Source of the DNA: Dendrosporobacter quercicolus
Lineage (GTDB): Bacteria; Bacillota; Negativicutes; DSM-1736; Dendrosporobacteraceae
Reading direction: 5' to 3'
Length of the DNA stretch: 64,000 nt
NCBI RefSeq assembly: GCF_900104455.1
Contig: NZ_FNHB01000003.1
Coordinates: forward strand, 215,091-279,090
Of this stretch, positions 16,780 through 26,121 are shown in pieces (position 1 is the stretch's first letter; the number at the start of each line of letters is the position of its first letter). The notes beneath the pieces are model-generated. The model was not told where the DNA came from. It was given only the letters and a program-made list of their open reading frames with translations, and made no database searches. A program made the translations under genes and the position numbers.

Positions 16780-16824
16780 AAAGGGGCGCCTAAATGCAAA
16801 AGCATTTCAGACACCCCTTTTTAT
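16780..16824. terminator. Bidirectional terminator
   Basis: A long stem (16780-16797 with 16802-16820, a few G-U pairs and one bulge, loop AAAA) flanked by A and T tracts. It serves the isomerase gene and possibly the convergent aminotransferase gene. Confidence 0.75.
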
Positions 16825-16937
16825 AATCAGCCTGCCGGCTGACCGAGTATAATCGGTTGAACAAACAATAAAATTGTTTCGCCGCTGGCTATTGATGTAC
16901 AGCGGCGGGTCTTGTCAGGAAAAAGCGGGATTGGTTG

Positions 16938-18215
16938 TTACGCCAATTCCTGCTCTATACTGACCAACTGAATGCACAGGGTCAGCAACTGCATGGCCTT
17001 TTTCAGTTCCGGCAAAGACGGGAAGGTAGGCGAAAGCCGGATGTTTTTATCTTCAGGGTCCCGGCCGTAAGGAAAAGTAGCTCCGGCCGGGGTCAGTACG
17101 ACGCCAGCAGCAGCCGCTTTGGCGACGACTTGTTTTGCACAGCCGGGCAGCGTGTCAAGACTGATAAAATAACCGCCCTGGGGATTGCTCCAGGAAGCCA
17201 GGCTTTTTCCGGCTAATTCAGCGGTCAAAGTGGTCAGCACCAAATCAAATTTAGGCTTGATGATTGCTGCATGTTTTTGCATGTGAGCCTCAATCCCGGC
17301 CCGGTTCCGGAAGAAGCGAACCTGGCGCAACTGATTCAGTTTATCAGGCCCGATGGTCTGGATGCCGATTTTTTTCTTTAGCCAATTAAGGTTGGCGTCA
17401 CTGCTGGCAAGCATAGCAATACCAGCCCCCGGAAAAGTCATTTTGGAAGTTGAACCGAAAACGAAAACGCGATCAGGATGACCAGCCTGCTTACAGGCGT
17501 CCAGAATGTTTAACAGCCTGGCCGGAGTGGCGGTGAGATGATGGACATTATAAGCGTTATCATAAAAGATGCGAAAATCACCGGCTTTGGCCGGCAGGGC
17601 GGCTAACCGCCGGATGACCGTATCGCTATAAGTAATGCCCAGGGGATTGCTGTATTTCGGTACGCACCAGATGCCTTTAATTGCCGGGTCAGCGGCGACT
17701 AAAGCTTCAATTTGATCCATATCAGGACCATCCTGCCGGTAATTGACGGGAATCATTTCAATTCCCAAATGTTCACAGATGGCAAAGTGCCGGTCATAAC
17801 CGGGGCTGGGGCAGAGAAATTTAACCGCCGGCAGTTTGCCCCAGGCGCGGCTGCCGCCGGGCAGAGGGTAAAACATGGCATGGGCGATGAGATCAAACAT
17901 CAGGTTTAAGCTGGAATTTCCTCCGACAAGCACCTGTTGCGGGTCTGTTTCCAAAAGCTCGGCGCAAAGCTCCCGGACTTCGGGAATGCCTTCAATGCCG
18001 CCATAATTCCGGCAGTCAACGCCATTGCCTGTTTTGTAATCGCCGGGGCCGGTACAATCAAAGAGTCCGTTGGACAGGTCCAACTGCTCTTGGCAGGGGA
18101 TACCGCGCGCCATATTTAGTTTTAGCTTTTGCGCCTGGAATTTTTCATAACTGCGGACTAAGAAAGTATATTGGTCACGCAGTGTTAATTCATTGGTTTG
18201 GGCCAACTGAGTCAT
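16938..18215 (-). CDS. Aminotransferase of the aspartate-aminotransferase-like (PF12897) group
   Basis: Fold-type I PLP enzyme of 425 aa. Visible features are LNMARGIPCQEQLDLSNG near the N-terminus, NYGGIEGIPEVREL, the GGNSSLNLM phosphate-binding turn, PKYSNPLGI, and the PLP lysine in FGSTSKMTFPGAG. This layout matches a subgroup annotated as aspartate or general aminotransferases that keeps the MocR-like C-terminal domain but has no DNA-binding part. ATG 18215 follows AAAGGAGCG; a longer upstream frame has no ribosome site. Monocistronic. Confidence 0.83.
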   Translation of the reverse strand: MTQLAQTNELTLRDQYTFLVRSYEKFQAQKLKLNMARGIPCQEQLDLSNGLFDCTGPGDYKTGNGVDCRNYGGIEGIPEVRELCAELLETDPQQVLVGGNSSLNLMFDLIAHAMFYPLPGGSRAWGKLPAVKFLCPSPGYDRHFAICEHLGIEMIPVNYRQDGPDMDQIEALVAADPAIKGIWCVPKYSNPLGITYSDTVIRRLAALPAKAGDFRIFYDNAYNVHHLTATPARLLNILDACKQAGHPDRVFVFGSTSKMTFPGAGIAMLASSDANLNWLKKKIGIQTIGPDKLNQLRQVRFFRNRAGIEAHMQKHAAIIKPKFDLVLTTLTAELAGKSLASWSNPQGGYFISLDTLPGCAKQVVAKAAAAGVVLTPAGATFPYGRDPEDKNIRLSPTFPSLPELKKAMQLLTLCIQLVSIEQELA

Positions 18216-18360
18216 TATACATCGCTCCTTTATATACTCTACTATTATACAAAACTTGATAAATTCCCGACAGTAGTTTAGACGGCTAATAAACATGTAT
18301 TCATGAATACATGAAGATCACTGGGAAATAAAACCTGTTATTGCTACCTTTTTACAAGGC

Positions 18361-18400
18361 AAAAAAGCAGGACCCAGCTTTTTTAAAAAGCTGGGTCCTG
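18361..18400 (-). terminator. Terminator of the threonate operon
   Basis: Perfect stem (18368-18383 with 18385-18400, effective loop a few bases), followed on the minus strand by a T run (18361-18366). It ends the operon that finishes with the GntP permease. Confidence 0.8.
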
Positions 18401-18449
18401 AAATGACAGGGTCTGCCATTGATAAAAACAAACCGTTTTATTTTACTGT

Positions 18450-19790
18450 TTAGCCCAGTACCGAGGCCAGAATAAGTGTCCCGATCAGTCCGACAACCGC
18501 AGCGATGGTGGTTGAAGCAGTGTAGATAGAGAACATCTTGTTCATCGGAATTCCTAAAGCTTCTTTAACAAACCAGAAGCCAGGATCGGTTACGTGAGAT
18601 GCGCCGATTGCGCCCGAACCAATGGCAATGGCTACCAACGCCGGATCCAAGGAGGGATAAGCGGTAAGCACAGGCATGATAAAACCGGCGGAGGTCATCA
18701 TGGCAACAGTGGCGCTGCCGATGGCAAAGCGCATAATAATGGCAATTACCCAGGCCATGACCAGCGGGCTTACCTGAATGGTTGTTAAAACCTGTTTGAG
18801 AACTTCACCGATGCCGCTATCCAGGATAACCCGGTTGAAAGCGCCGGCGGCGCCAATGACCAGGATGATGGTCGCCATCGGACCCATCGCGGCTTCAGTG
18901 CGTTTGGCGAGATCGCCAAGGGTATGGCCGCGTTTAATGCCCATCACATAATAGGATAAGATGGCGGCAATAAACAGGGCGGTAATTGGATTGCCCAGAA
19001 AATTAATGAACGGCAGATAAGAAGCGTCTTTAGCCGAATTTAATTCAATGACGGTTTTACCAATCATCATCAGCAACGGAAGCAGGATGGTAAAAATGGT
19101 AATACCGAAAGCCGGCAGCTTTTCGTCAGGCGTTGGCTGAACATTGCGGTATTGTTCAGGCGGTTCAAAGTTATTGGATTTAGAGATAAACTGCCCGAAA
19201 ATAGGACCGGCAATCGCTGTGGCCGGCAGGCCGACCAGCAGGCCGTAGAAAATAACTTTGCCAATATCGGCATTTAGCGCCAAAGTAATGGCAGTAGCGG
19301 CCGGATGAGGAGGAACAATGCAATGTACGACAGTCAAAGCGGTGGTCATGGACAAAGCGACTTTAACCAGCGGCTGCTTTGATTCCTGGACCACATGGAA
19401 TAAGATCGGTGTAAGTAAAACGATACCGACTTGCAAAAATACCGGAATCCCGCAAATGTAGGCAACAATCATCATTGCCCAGGCGGCGCGGTTTTTCCCA
19501 ATGATGTTGATTAAGGTTCGCGCTAATTTCTCGGCGCCGCCGGAAATTTCCATCATTTTGCCGATAATGGCGCCTAAAGCTAAGATTGGCGCGAGAAAGC
19601 CGAGCGTGCCGCCCATGCCGGTTTCAATTGATTTGCCGATTGTTTCCAAAGGCATCCCGGTAGCGAAAGCAATTAAAAAGCAAGCGCCCAATAAGGAGAT
19701 AAAAGCATGAATTTTAAATTTAATACTCAAAACGATAATCATTACAATAGCTAATCCTAGCACAGCAAGCATCGCTGTAGACTGATCCAT
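18450..19790 (-). CDS. GntP-family permease
   Basis: Membrane transporter of 446 aa with 12 or more hydrophobic segments. The family imports gluconate, glycerate or related sugar acids by proton symport. Conserved stretches include GGTLGFLAPILALGAIIGKMM, HCIVPPHPAATA and SHVTDPGFWFVKE. It is last in an operon with DtnK- and PdxA2-like enzymes, so D-threonate or a related four-carbon acid is the likely substrate. Expression may differ from the enzyme genes because a strong hairpin lies in the gap upstream. Confidence 0.9.
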   Translation of the reverse strand: MDQSTAMLAVLGLAIVMIIVLSIKFKIHAFISLLGACFLIAFATGMPLETIGKSIETGMGGTLGFLAPILALGAIIGKMMEISGGAEKLARTLINIIGKNRAAWAMMIVAYICGIPVFLQVGIVLLTPILFHVVQESKQPLVKVALSMTTALTVVHCIVPPHPAATAITLALNADIGKVIFYGLLVGLPATAIAGPIFGQFISKSNNFEPPEQYRNVQPTPDEKLPAFGITIFTILLPLLMMIGKTVIELNSAKDASYLPFINFLGNPITALFIAAILSYYVMGIKRGHTLGDLAKRTEAAMGPMATIILVIGAAGAFNRVILDSGIGEVLKQVLTTIQVSPLVMAWVIAIIMRFAIGSATVAMMTSAGFIMPVLTAYPSLDPALVAIAIGSGAIGASHVTDPGFWFVKEALGIPMNKMFSIYTASTTIAAVVGLIGTLILASVLG

Positions 19791-19970
19791 ATAAGTTTTT
19801 CACTCTCTTTCCGCTTATTTTAGGATATTGATTCATCTATCTGGAAGCTTCAATCGGGCAACCTATCCGGAAATGATAAACAGGCACTGAGTCAAAAAAA
19901 TACAATGCATTTGGCGGATTACCGCACCATGCTGCCTAGGCAGAGCGTGACCGGTTTCCCGGATGGGTTG

Positions 19971-20007
19971 GTCCCGGCTTCCGGCGCAATGTGCCGGAAG
20001 CCGGGAC
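19971..20007. other. Intercistronic perfect hairpin
   Basis: A perfect 15-bp GC-rich inverted repeat (19971-19985 with 19993-20007, loop GCAATGT) between pdxA2-like and gntP-like genes. There is no T tract on either strand, so it is more likely an RNA stability or partial-attenuation element than a terminator. Confidence 0.6.
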
Positions 20008-20024
20008 TTATTGCAGCTATGATT

Positions 20025-21026
20025 TTACTGCCGGTTAAAGCTGGGCGCATATAGGGCCGCAAGCTTAATGGCTTCGACCATGCTGACTTCACTTACTTTA
20101 CCGGTTCCGGCAATGTCAAAGGCGGTGCCGTGATCGACAGAGGTGCGCAGGAAGGGCATATTATTCGTAATGGAAATTGTCCGTTCGAAATCGACCATTT
20201 TAGTCGCGATATGTCCCTGGTCATGGTATAAGGATAATACTGCGTCATATTTGCCTTTTAATGCAAAATGGAATACCGAGTCAGCCGGTACAGGGCCAAG
20301 GACATTGATGCCGTCAGCTTTGGCTTTGGCAATAGCAGGTTCGATTTCGCGGACTTCCTCGTCGCCAAACAGACCGTGTTCACCACTATGGGGATTTAGG
20401 CCGGCAACCGCCAGCTTGGGATTTTTCACCCCTAAAACTTCCAGCGCCTTGACACAACGCTGAATAAATTCGTAAATACTGTCGGCGGTGATTAAAGCGC
20501 AAGCCCGTCGCAGGGATACGTGGCGGGTGAGAAAAAATACCCGTAAATCAAAGACCTGAAACATGGTTAGGGGATTTTTGGTCTGGGTCAGATCCTCCAG
20601 TATTTCAGTATGCCCAATATAGTTTACCTTAGCAGCTTTCAGCGATTCTTTGTTGATCGGCGTGGTGGCCATCGCATCAATTTCTTTGGCAAGCGCCAGT
20701 TCGGTGGTTTTTTTGATATAATCAAAGGCGGCTTGTCCGCCCATAGCCTGAACTTTGCCGATCTGCAGCCGGGCCGTGTCAACATTGGCCAGATCAATGA
20801 CATCAATGGAACCGAAGGTATATTTACCCTCAGCCGGAGCGGCTATTTTATTGACTGCGAGTTTGACGCCGCAAAACTTCATGGCCTGTTCCAATACTGC
20901 AACATCACCAATGACGACAGGACGGCAAAGCTCGTAAATTTCGGCAATATTTAAAGATTTCACAATGATTTCCGGTCCTACACCGGCTGGATCGCCCAAT
21001 GGAAGTCCAATGACAGGTCTGTTCAT
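20025..21026 (-). CDS. pdxA2: 4-phospho-D-threonate 3-dehydrogenase-like (PdxA2)
   Basis: PdxA-family dehydrogenase of 333 aa. It starts with the [14 protein letters not shown] signature and carries metal-binding histidines in [18 protein letters not shown] and the [10 protein letters not shown] stretch. In the known D-threonate pathway, PdxA2 oxidises and decarboxylates 4-phospho-D-threonate to dihydroxyacetone phosphate. The kinase gene directly upstream (19-base gap) supports this over pyridoxine synthesis. Start ATG 21026 was chosen because GAGGAG lies nine bases upstream; two earlier in-frame ATGs overlap or precede that site. Confidence 0.87.
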   Translation of the reverse strand: MNRPVIGLPLGDPAGVGPEIIVKSLNIAEIYELCRPVVIGDVAVLEQAMKFCGVKLAVNKIAAPAEGKYTFGSIDVIDLANVDTARLQIGKVQAMGGQAAFDYIKKTTELALAKEIDAMATTPINKESLKAAKVNYIGHTEILEDLTQTKNPLTMFQVFDLRVFFLTRHVSLRRACALITADSIYEFIQRCVKALEVLGVKNPKLAVAGLNPHSGEHGLFGDEEVREIEPAIAKAKADGINVLGPVPADSVFHFALKGKYDAVLSLYHDQGHIATKMVDFERTISITNNMPFLRTSVDHGTAFDIAGTGKVSEVSMVEAIKLAALYAPSFNRQ

Positions 21027-21045
21027 AGATAACATCTCCTCGGAT

Positions 21046-22368
21046 TTATAGTTTCTTGGCGTAGCTTTCATTTGATAATTTAATCAATAAATAGTCTACA
21101 CATTTGCTAATTGCAGTATCGTCGCCAATCAGGCCGCCTTTGGTGATAATCGGGCGGTTATGGAAAACGCCCTGATGAATGCGGCCATATACAGCCAGCG
21201 GTAAAACTTCATCTTTGATTTCAATGCTTACCGCTTTCAATTCAGCGCAGACCGCCACTGTGACGTCGCCGCCGCTGGTGAATAAACCGCCAATCACAGG
21301 TCCCAGCTCCTGGATCATCTTCCGGGTAATGGCGGCGAGACCCTGGGCAATTTGTTGCGAGACGGCGTCTTCCGTAGTGTTTCTCTCCCGGGCCAGCTTG
21401 CTTAAGTCAAGCACGTCGCATTCCCAGCAGGTTGTTGTAACGCCTAAAACCTCATATTGATCGGCAGTGGCCGCCAGGGTTTGAACGACTCGACTGATTT
21501 CCTGATCACGCTGTCCGGCGTCAATGAGTTTCAAGACATCCACATTGACGATATGATGCGAATATTTTAAGCGGATGTCTTCCATTTGGCGCCTGGTCGC
21601 GTCACTTACACTGCCCACCGTCAGCAGCACTTTTTGCCCTTTGCCGGTAGGCGGGGCTTCGATTAATTCCATAGCCATCGCTCCGGTAAAAGGACCCGGA
21701 TCTACGGCAACCAGCCGAAGCTTCGTCGCTTTTGCGGCTTTGGCGATATCTTTTACATTGTCGTCGGTAGTGGCATCGACAACAATTACCCGGCAACCGG
21801 CGCTGTGCTGCTCAATAATAGATTTGGCTATGGCCTGCTCGCCCTGCAGTACTGTGCTTAATTCGATAAAGCCAACCTGTTCCTGCATTTGTCCGGCAAT
21901 CAGCGGGACTACCTTGGAGGTAGTGATGGGATTTTTGGGATCTTTGGCGACAATGGTTTTTTCCAGCGGTACCTGATGCACCATCAAGTAGCCGCCGATG
22001 CAGACCCGGCCTGATGCCGGAAAGACCGGAACAACCAGGGCCAGTGTGCCGGCCGGCAGGTTATCCAGTATTCCCTTTAGTTCTGCGCCGATATTTCCTC
22101 TGAGTGTGCTGTCCATACGTTTATTGACAAGCTTGACCCCGTCGTCATAAACGGCTTTCATGGCCCGGTCAACCCTCCGGTAGGCCGTATCGGCATCAAT
22201 GCTGCGGCTGTCGGTGCTAATGACCACTGTGTCAAGATGCTGGTTTTCACCGGCGTCATAAGTGTCCAGATCAAAAAAGGTTGCACAGGTTAATCCCTGC
22301 CGGGCCAATAAAACAGCGCTGGCATTCACGCCGGTCATATCGTCGCCGATAATTAAAACTTTAGGCAT
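21046..22368 (-). CDS. dtnK: Four-carbon acid sugar kinase, DtnK-like (DUF1537)
   Basis: Kinase of 440 aa with the N-terminal [19 protein letters not shown] nucleotide/substrate motif and a C-terminal domain with [12 protein letters not shown] and the KGGLIGDD stretch typical of the family. DtnK phosphorylates D-threonate (OtnK relatives act on erythronate) at O4. The PdxA2-like gene next to it and the GntP permease make threonate or erythronate use the best reading. Start ATG 22368 follows GGAGGAAC. D-threonate versus erythronate specificity is not resolved. Confidence 0.86.
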   Translation of the reverse strand: MPKVLIIGDDMTGVNASAVLLARQGLTCATFFDLDTYDAGENQHLDTVVISTDSRSIDADTAYRRVDRAMKAVYDDGVKLVNKRMDSTLRGNIGAELKGILDNLPAGTLALVVPVFPASGRVCIGGYLMVHQVPLEKTIVAKDPKNPITTSKVVPLIAGQMQEQVGFIELSTVLQGEQAIAKSIIEQHSAGCRVIVVDATTDDNVKDIAKAAKATKLRLVAVDPGPFTGAMAMELIEAPPTGKGQKVLLTVGSVSDATRRQMEDIRLKYSHHIVNVDVLKLIDAGQRDQEISRVVQTLAATADQYEVLGVTTTCWECDVLDLSKLARERNTTEDAVSQQIAQGLAAITRKMIQELGPVIGGLFTSGGDVTVAVCAELKAVSIEIKDEVLPLAVYGRIHQGVFHNRPIITKGGLIGDDTAISKCVDYLLIKLSNESYAKKL

Positions 22369-22411
22369 AAAAAGTTCCTCCTTATTATTGACATAAGCTG
22401 TAGGTATTATT

Positions 22412-23173
22412 TTATACAAGCTGCAGTTTTACATCTGTTTCGCGCAAGCTGTCGGCAACCTGGGCATCTAAGCCCTTATCGCATATAATGAGTGAAATGT
22501 CCTTTAAACTGCAGATCTTGTTAATACTTCTGCGATTGAACTTGCTGTTGTCCGCCACCAGGATGACTTGTTCGGCGGACAAAATCATTTCTTTTTTTAG
22601 TTCCGCTTTCTCAAACGTCGGACCGCTGACGCCGAGTGCGGCGTCGATGGAGCTGGCGCCAATAAAAGCAATATCAGCATAAATTTGTTTCAAAAACTGA
22701 ATTGCCCGCGACCCCATGCAGGAACCGGTACGATTTTGCACGCGGTCACCGGTGCAATAGATTTCAAAATTACTGGAAACCACCAGGTGGGCGGCAATGA
22801 GCACATCGTTGGTAATGACCGTTAAATTTTTTAGCCTGGTCAGCTGTTTGGCAATTTCCATGGTCGTAGTTCCGGCGTCCAGCAGGACTGTTTGTCCTTC
22901 CCGGACCAACGCTGCGGCGGCAAGCGCAATGCGTTCTTTTTCCTGCTGATTATGCATTGCTTTTTCCTGACGCGGCAGTTCGAGCGTAAGTTTTGACTTC
23001 AGAACAGCGCCTCCGAAAGTACGGCTGATTACCTGGACGCTTTCCAGGTATTTGAGATCGCGGCGGATCGTCATTGCGGTTACATTAAGGAGTTTTGCCA
23101 ATTCTTCCACTGTTACCCTTGGTTTTTCCTCGAGAATTCTAACAATTTTTTCCTGCCTTTCCACTTGAAACAA
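22412..23173 (-). CDS. DeoR-family transcriptional regulator
   Basis: Regulator of 253 aa. It has an N-terminal winged helix-turn-helix (RQEKIVRILEEKPRVTVEEL, then TAMTIRRDLKYLE) and a C-terminal phosphosugar-sensing domain (VLLDAGTTTMEIAKQL, FIGASSID, VADNSKF). It should repress the dtnK-pdxA2-gntP operon, of which it is the first gene. The start is TTG at 23173 with GGAGGAAC upstream. A plausible operator is described at the promoter. Confidence 0.9.
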   Translation of the reverse strand: MFQVERQEKIVRILEEKPRVTVEELAKLLNVTAMTIRRDLKYLESVQVISRTFGGAVLKSKLTLELPRQEKAMHNQQEKERIALAAAALVREGQTVLLDAGTTTMEIAKQLTRLKNLTVITNDVLIAAHLVVSSNFEIYCTGDRVQNRTGSCMGSRAIQFLKQIYADIAFIGASSIDAALGVSGPTFEKAELKKEMILSAEQVILVADNSKFNRRSINKICSLKDISLIICDKGLDAQVADSLRETDVKLQLV

Positions 23174-23270
23174 TGTTAGTTCCTCCGTTTTCTATTCATT
23201 TTGGCTCTAACTGCATTAAAATTTTAAATACAGGCGGTTGAGGTCAGCGGCAATTTTAAACCAGACAAAA

Positions 23271-23325
23271 TGTTCGAATGTGTTCATTTGAGTTTAAGTA
23301 TATTCTTTTGTAAAAATAAATGCAA
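23271..23325 (-). promoter_or_regulatory. Promoter and possible operator of the threonate operon
   Basis: On the minus strand: TTGCAT (23320-23325), 17-base spacer, TATACT (23297-23302). Just downstream, TGTTC occurs twice on the + strand exactly ten bases apart (23271 and 23281), one helical turn, as expected for a direct-repeat DeoR operator covering the start site. The operator is inference. Confidence 0.55.
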
Positions 23326-23430
23326 GCATAAATTTTCTGTTAATTGCTTAAAAAATGAGTAGCGGCAAGCTCCGTTTATTGCCGGGCAGGGGAATAGGAC
23401 AGCAAAATTAAGCATCTAGGGACGGAAATT

Positions 23431-23462
23431 AATAAACCCTCCGGCTCGCCGGAGGGTTTATT
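23431..23462. terminator. Bidirectional terminator hairpin
   Basis: Perfect 14-bp stem (23431-23444 with 23449-23462, loop CTCG) flanked by A/T. It lies downstream of the minus-strand flavin-type protein gene. The rest of 23174-23528 holds only the threonate promoter. Confidence 0.7.
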
Positions 23463-23528
23463 GATGATACGGAAAGTATCGTTCCTGTTAATCTAGTGGG
23501 CATTGGAGTTGATCTTTTTGAAGCAAGG

Positions 23529-23924
23529 TTAAAGTTTAACTGTCCGGGAATCGCCCTGGAGCGTGCTGAACGTGGCTTCCGCAGCCGCAATGTAAAAAAT
23601 TTCAAAAATAGAGTCCTCCACTTTGTATCGCTTACTGAGAAATGGAGCGGCTGTCAAGGCAGCCTGTTTGGATTCCCTGCTGGTAATAAAAACAGCCTTG
23701 CCTTTCAGGCGCAGCCACTCGCCGCTTTTCGCCGTTGTAGAAATTTCAAACTGGGGATTGGCCTGGAGCTGCTTGTAAACATTTTTTTGATTGCTGGTGC
23801 AGAAGCACAGCTTATTATCAAATTTCATAACAAATCCAAAAGGCCGTACTTTGGGACTGGCGCCATCAATGGTGGCAAGGTAAAATGTTGAATTTTCCGT
23901 TAGAAATTGAAAAACTTCATCCAA
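23529..23924 (-). CDS. Pyridoxamine 5'-phosphate oxidase-like (FMN-binding split barrel) protein
   Basis: Small split-barrel protein of 131 aa. The N-terminal stretch FQFLTENSTFYLATIDG, then VRPFGFVMKFDNKLCFCTSNQKNVYKQL, is typical of the general-stress/PNPOx-like group that binds FMN or F420. The long open frame extends far upstream, but AAGGAG lies ten bases before TTG 23924 and family members start with a Met-x-EV-x-x-F-L sequence there. GTG 23933 is only one base from that ribosome site. Probably a flavin-dependent reductase of unknown substrate. Confidence 0.75.
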   Translation of the reverse strand: MDEVFQFLTENSTFYLATIDGASPKVRPFGFVMKFDNKLCFCTSNQKNVYKQLQANPQFEISTTAKSGEWLRLKGKAVFITSRESKQAALTAAPFLSKRYKVEDSIFEIFYIAAAEATFSTLQGDSRTVKL

Positions 23925-24137
23925 TTTATTCACGCTCCTTAAAATTTTTGAATATACTATTATTATACGCGAAACAAGACAGGAAACAAGTGGAAAAAAC
24001 GTAAACTGCCCCGAAAAACTTATGTTTTTCCGGGATACGCTGGATACGCAATTCAACAGGGCAGGACTGGTTTTTGCACAGCCGGAGGCAGCCGGTATTC
24101 TGATGCAGAGGAATTGAAGCAAGTTTTAACTGAGATA

Positions 24138-24166
24138 TTGACAGGAATATGCCGCAGAAGTACAAT
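24138..24166 (+). promoter_or_regulatory. Promoter of the cupin-metY operon
   Basis: TTGACA at 24138-24143, 17-base spacer, TACAAT at 24161-24166. A second possible -10 (TACAAT at 24241) would give a leader as short as in leader D. The remainder of 23925-24260 shows no gene. Confidence 0.6.
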
Positions 24167-24259
24167 AACAGTAATAGGCAATACATAGTTCAAACTGTAT
24201 TTCATGCAGTGCTGTTTCACCGAAGGCCTGTTTCCCTTAATACAATAGATTTGTATAGA

Positions 24260-24325
24260 GTTGACCAGACATACTGGAGGCTTGGTTTCGTCCTATTAAT
24301 GAAATAGTGCGGATCCAGGCTTTTT
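24260..24325 (+). promoter_or_regulatory. Leader H: conserved motif plus terminator attenuator
   Basis: GTTGACCAG (24260-24268), then TACTGGAGGCTTGG entering an imperfect hairpin of about 18 bp (24280-24297 with 24303-24320, three G-U pairs, two mismatches) and five T. A divergent member of the leader family. Confidence 0.55.
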
Positions 24326-24347
24326 AAATGCAGGAGGAGATTTCAAG

Positions 24348-24785
24348 ATGTTAATTCGCCATTCAGGAGATTACCGCTGGGAAAACGTGCCGGTTTTAGC
24401 CTATAAAGAAGCCGGCAACAACTTTAAAAATATTACCAGGCAGGTTTTGTTGGAGGGACAGACCGATTTGCCCTGCCAGGTCAGATACTTTGAAATTGCG
24501 TCCGGTGGGCATTCGACATTGGAGCAGCACCGGCACGTGCATTATGTGGTGATTGCCCGCGGTCAAGGGGAAGCCCTGGTTGGCAGGGATATTCATCAAG
24601 TCCGTGAAAACGATGTTATTATGATTCCCTCCTCAACGTGGCATCAATTCCGGGCTACTGCCGGTCAGCCGCTGGGATTTTTGTGCATGGTAAACATTGA
24701 CAGGGATAAAGCGCAGCTGCCAACAGAGGAGGACCTGGCGCTTTTGAACAGCGATCCCAATATTGCCGGCTTTATCCGCTGCTAA
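24348..24785 (+). CDS. Cupin-domain protein
   Basis: Single-domain cupin of 145 aa. Cupin motif 1 is visible as GGHSTLEQHRHVHYVV, with the HxH metal ligands, and motif 2 as IMIPSSTWHQFRA with the second-side histidine. It could be a small metal-dependent enzyme or a sensor or chaperone; cupins include thiol dioxygenases and DMSP lyases, but the sequence is too generic to choose. GCAGGAGGAG precedes ATG 24348. First gene of an operon with O-acetylhomoserine sulfhydrylase, suggesting organosulfur metabolism. Confidence 0.83.
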   Translation: MLIRHSGDYRWENVPVLAYKEAGNNFKNITRQVLLEGQTDLPCQVRYFEIASGGHSTLEQHRHVHYVVIARGQGEALVGRDIHQVRENDVIMIPSSTWHQFRATAGQPLGFLCMVNIDRDKAQLPTEEDLALLNSDPNIAGFIRC

Positions 24786-24825
24786 CAGGCTGACAGGGCA
24801 CTAGAGTAATTAAGGAGTTGAACAG

Positions 24826-26121
24826 ATGAAGTCAGAGCGCAATTTTGGCTTTGAAACAAAAATGGTACATGCCGGTCACATTCCGGATACCCAGCACGGC
24901 GCCAGAGCCGTACCTATCTACCAAACCTCGTCCTATGTTTTTTATGACGCCGATCATGCCGCCGAATTATTTGATTTAAAACAATACGGGCATATTTATT
25001 CCCGGATCAGCAATCCGACGGTTGCGGTTTTTGAAGAACGGATGGCGGCATTGGAAGGCGCAACCGGCGCGGTTGCCACGGCCAGCGGCATGGCGGCCCA
25101 GTTGGCGGCCTTTATGACGCTGCTACAGCCGGGCGATGAACTGGCGGCCTCCTCCCACCTGTATGGCGGCAGCATAACGCAAATCACCCATACACTTAAA
25201 CGGCTGGGCGTTACCGTTACTTACGTCGATCCTACCGATAGTAAAGCCTGGGAGCGGGCGATTACGCCGAAAACCAGAGCGCTGTACGGTGAGCTTATTG
25301 GTAATCCGCGGGGCAGTATCCTTGATTTGGAAGCAGTGGCTGCTTTGGCTGAGCACCATCATATTCCGCTGATTATTGATAATACGATAGCCACGCCTTA
25401 TTTATGCCGGCCGATGGATTTCGGCGCTGCCATCACGGTTTATTCGGCGACTAAATTTATTGGCGGACACGGCAATTCCCTGGGCGGCGTGGTGCTGGAT
25501 TCAGGCAAATTTGATTACTCAGGTTTTCCGTCGATTGCCGATCCTTCGCCGCAATACCACAATTTGCGTTTTTATGATACGTTCGGCCATTACGGATTTT
25601 TAATGAAAGCCAGGGTGGAAACGCTGCGCGATACTGGCGGCAGCCTTTCTCCCATGAATGCTTTCCTGCTGCTGCAGGGGGTTGAGACTTTATCACTCAG
25701 GCTGGATCGCCAGGTGGATAATGCTTTACAAATTGCCCGGTTTCTGGAACAGCACCCTCAAGTGGCCTGGGTGGCCTATGCAGGCCTTGCCAGCCATCCC
25801 CAGCACCTGCTTGCCGTAAAATACCTGCCCAAAGGCGCCGGGGCCGTACTGTCGTTTGGTTTGAAAAAGCAAGCCTGCGAGGATGTCCGGCAGACAGGCA
25901 AGCGGTTTATTGAGCACCTCAAGTTATTCAGCCATCTGGCTAACATTGGCGATGTACGCAGCCTGGTTATCCATCCGGGCTCGACCACCCATCAACAGCT
26001 TACCGATGAGGAGTTGCGGGATTGCGGCGTTGGCCCGGAATTAATCCGCTTATCTGTCGGAATAGAAAATTTGGAGGATCTAATATGGGATCTGGATCAG
26101 GCGTTTCAAACCCTAGCGTAA
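24826..26121 (+). CDS. metY: O-acetylhomoserine sulfhydrylase
   Basis: PLP enzyme of 431 aa, the full length for MetY. It has FETKMVHAGHIPD at the start, YSRISNPT, the PLP lysine K210 in YSATKFIGGHG, and the long insertion (GFPSIADPSPQYH) that separates OAH sulfhydrylases from cystathionine synthases. It makes homocysteine from O-acetylhomoserine and sulfide, or methionine directly from methanethiol. In Rhodospirillum rubrum, OAH sulfhydrylase uses methanethiol from methylthio-compounds in the pathway that includes methylthio-alkane reductase. A MetY gene behind the same leader type as the nitrogenase-like genes fits that scheme. The CoA-binding gene overlaps its 3' end. Confidence 0.92.
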   Translation: MKSERNFGFETKMVHAGHIPDTQHGARAVPIYQTSSYVFYDADHAAELFDLKQYGHIYSRISNPTVAVFEERMAALEGATGAVATASGMAAQLAAFMTLLQPGDELAASSHLYGGSITQITHTLKRLGVTVTYVDPTDSKAWERAITPKTRALYGELIGNPRGSILDLEAVAALAEHHHIPLIIDNTIATPYLCRPMDFGAAITVYSATKFIGGHGNSLGGVVLDSGKFDYSGFPSIADPSPQYHNLRFYDTFGHYGFLMKARVETLRDTGGSLSPMNAFLLLQGVETLSLRLDRQVDNALQIARFLEQHPQVAWVAYAGLASHPQHLLAVKYLPKGAGAVLSFGLKKQACEDVRQTGKRFIEHLKLFSHLANIGDVRSLVIHPGSTTHQQLTDEELRDCGVGPELIRLSVGIENLEDLIWDLDQAFQTLA

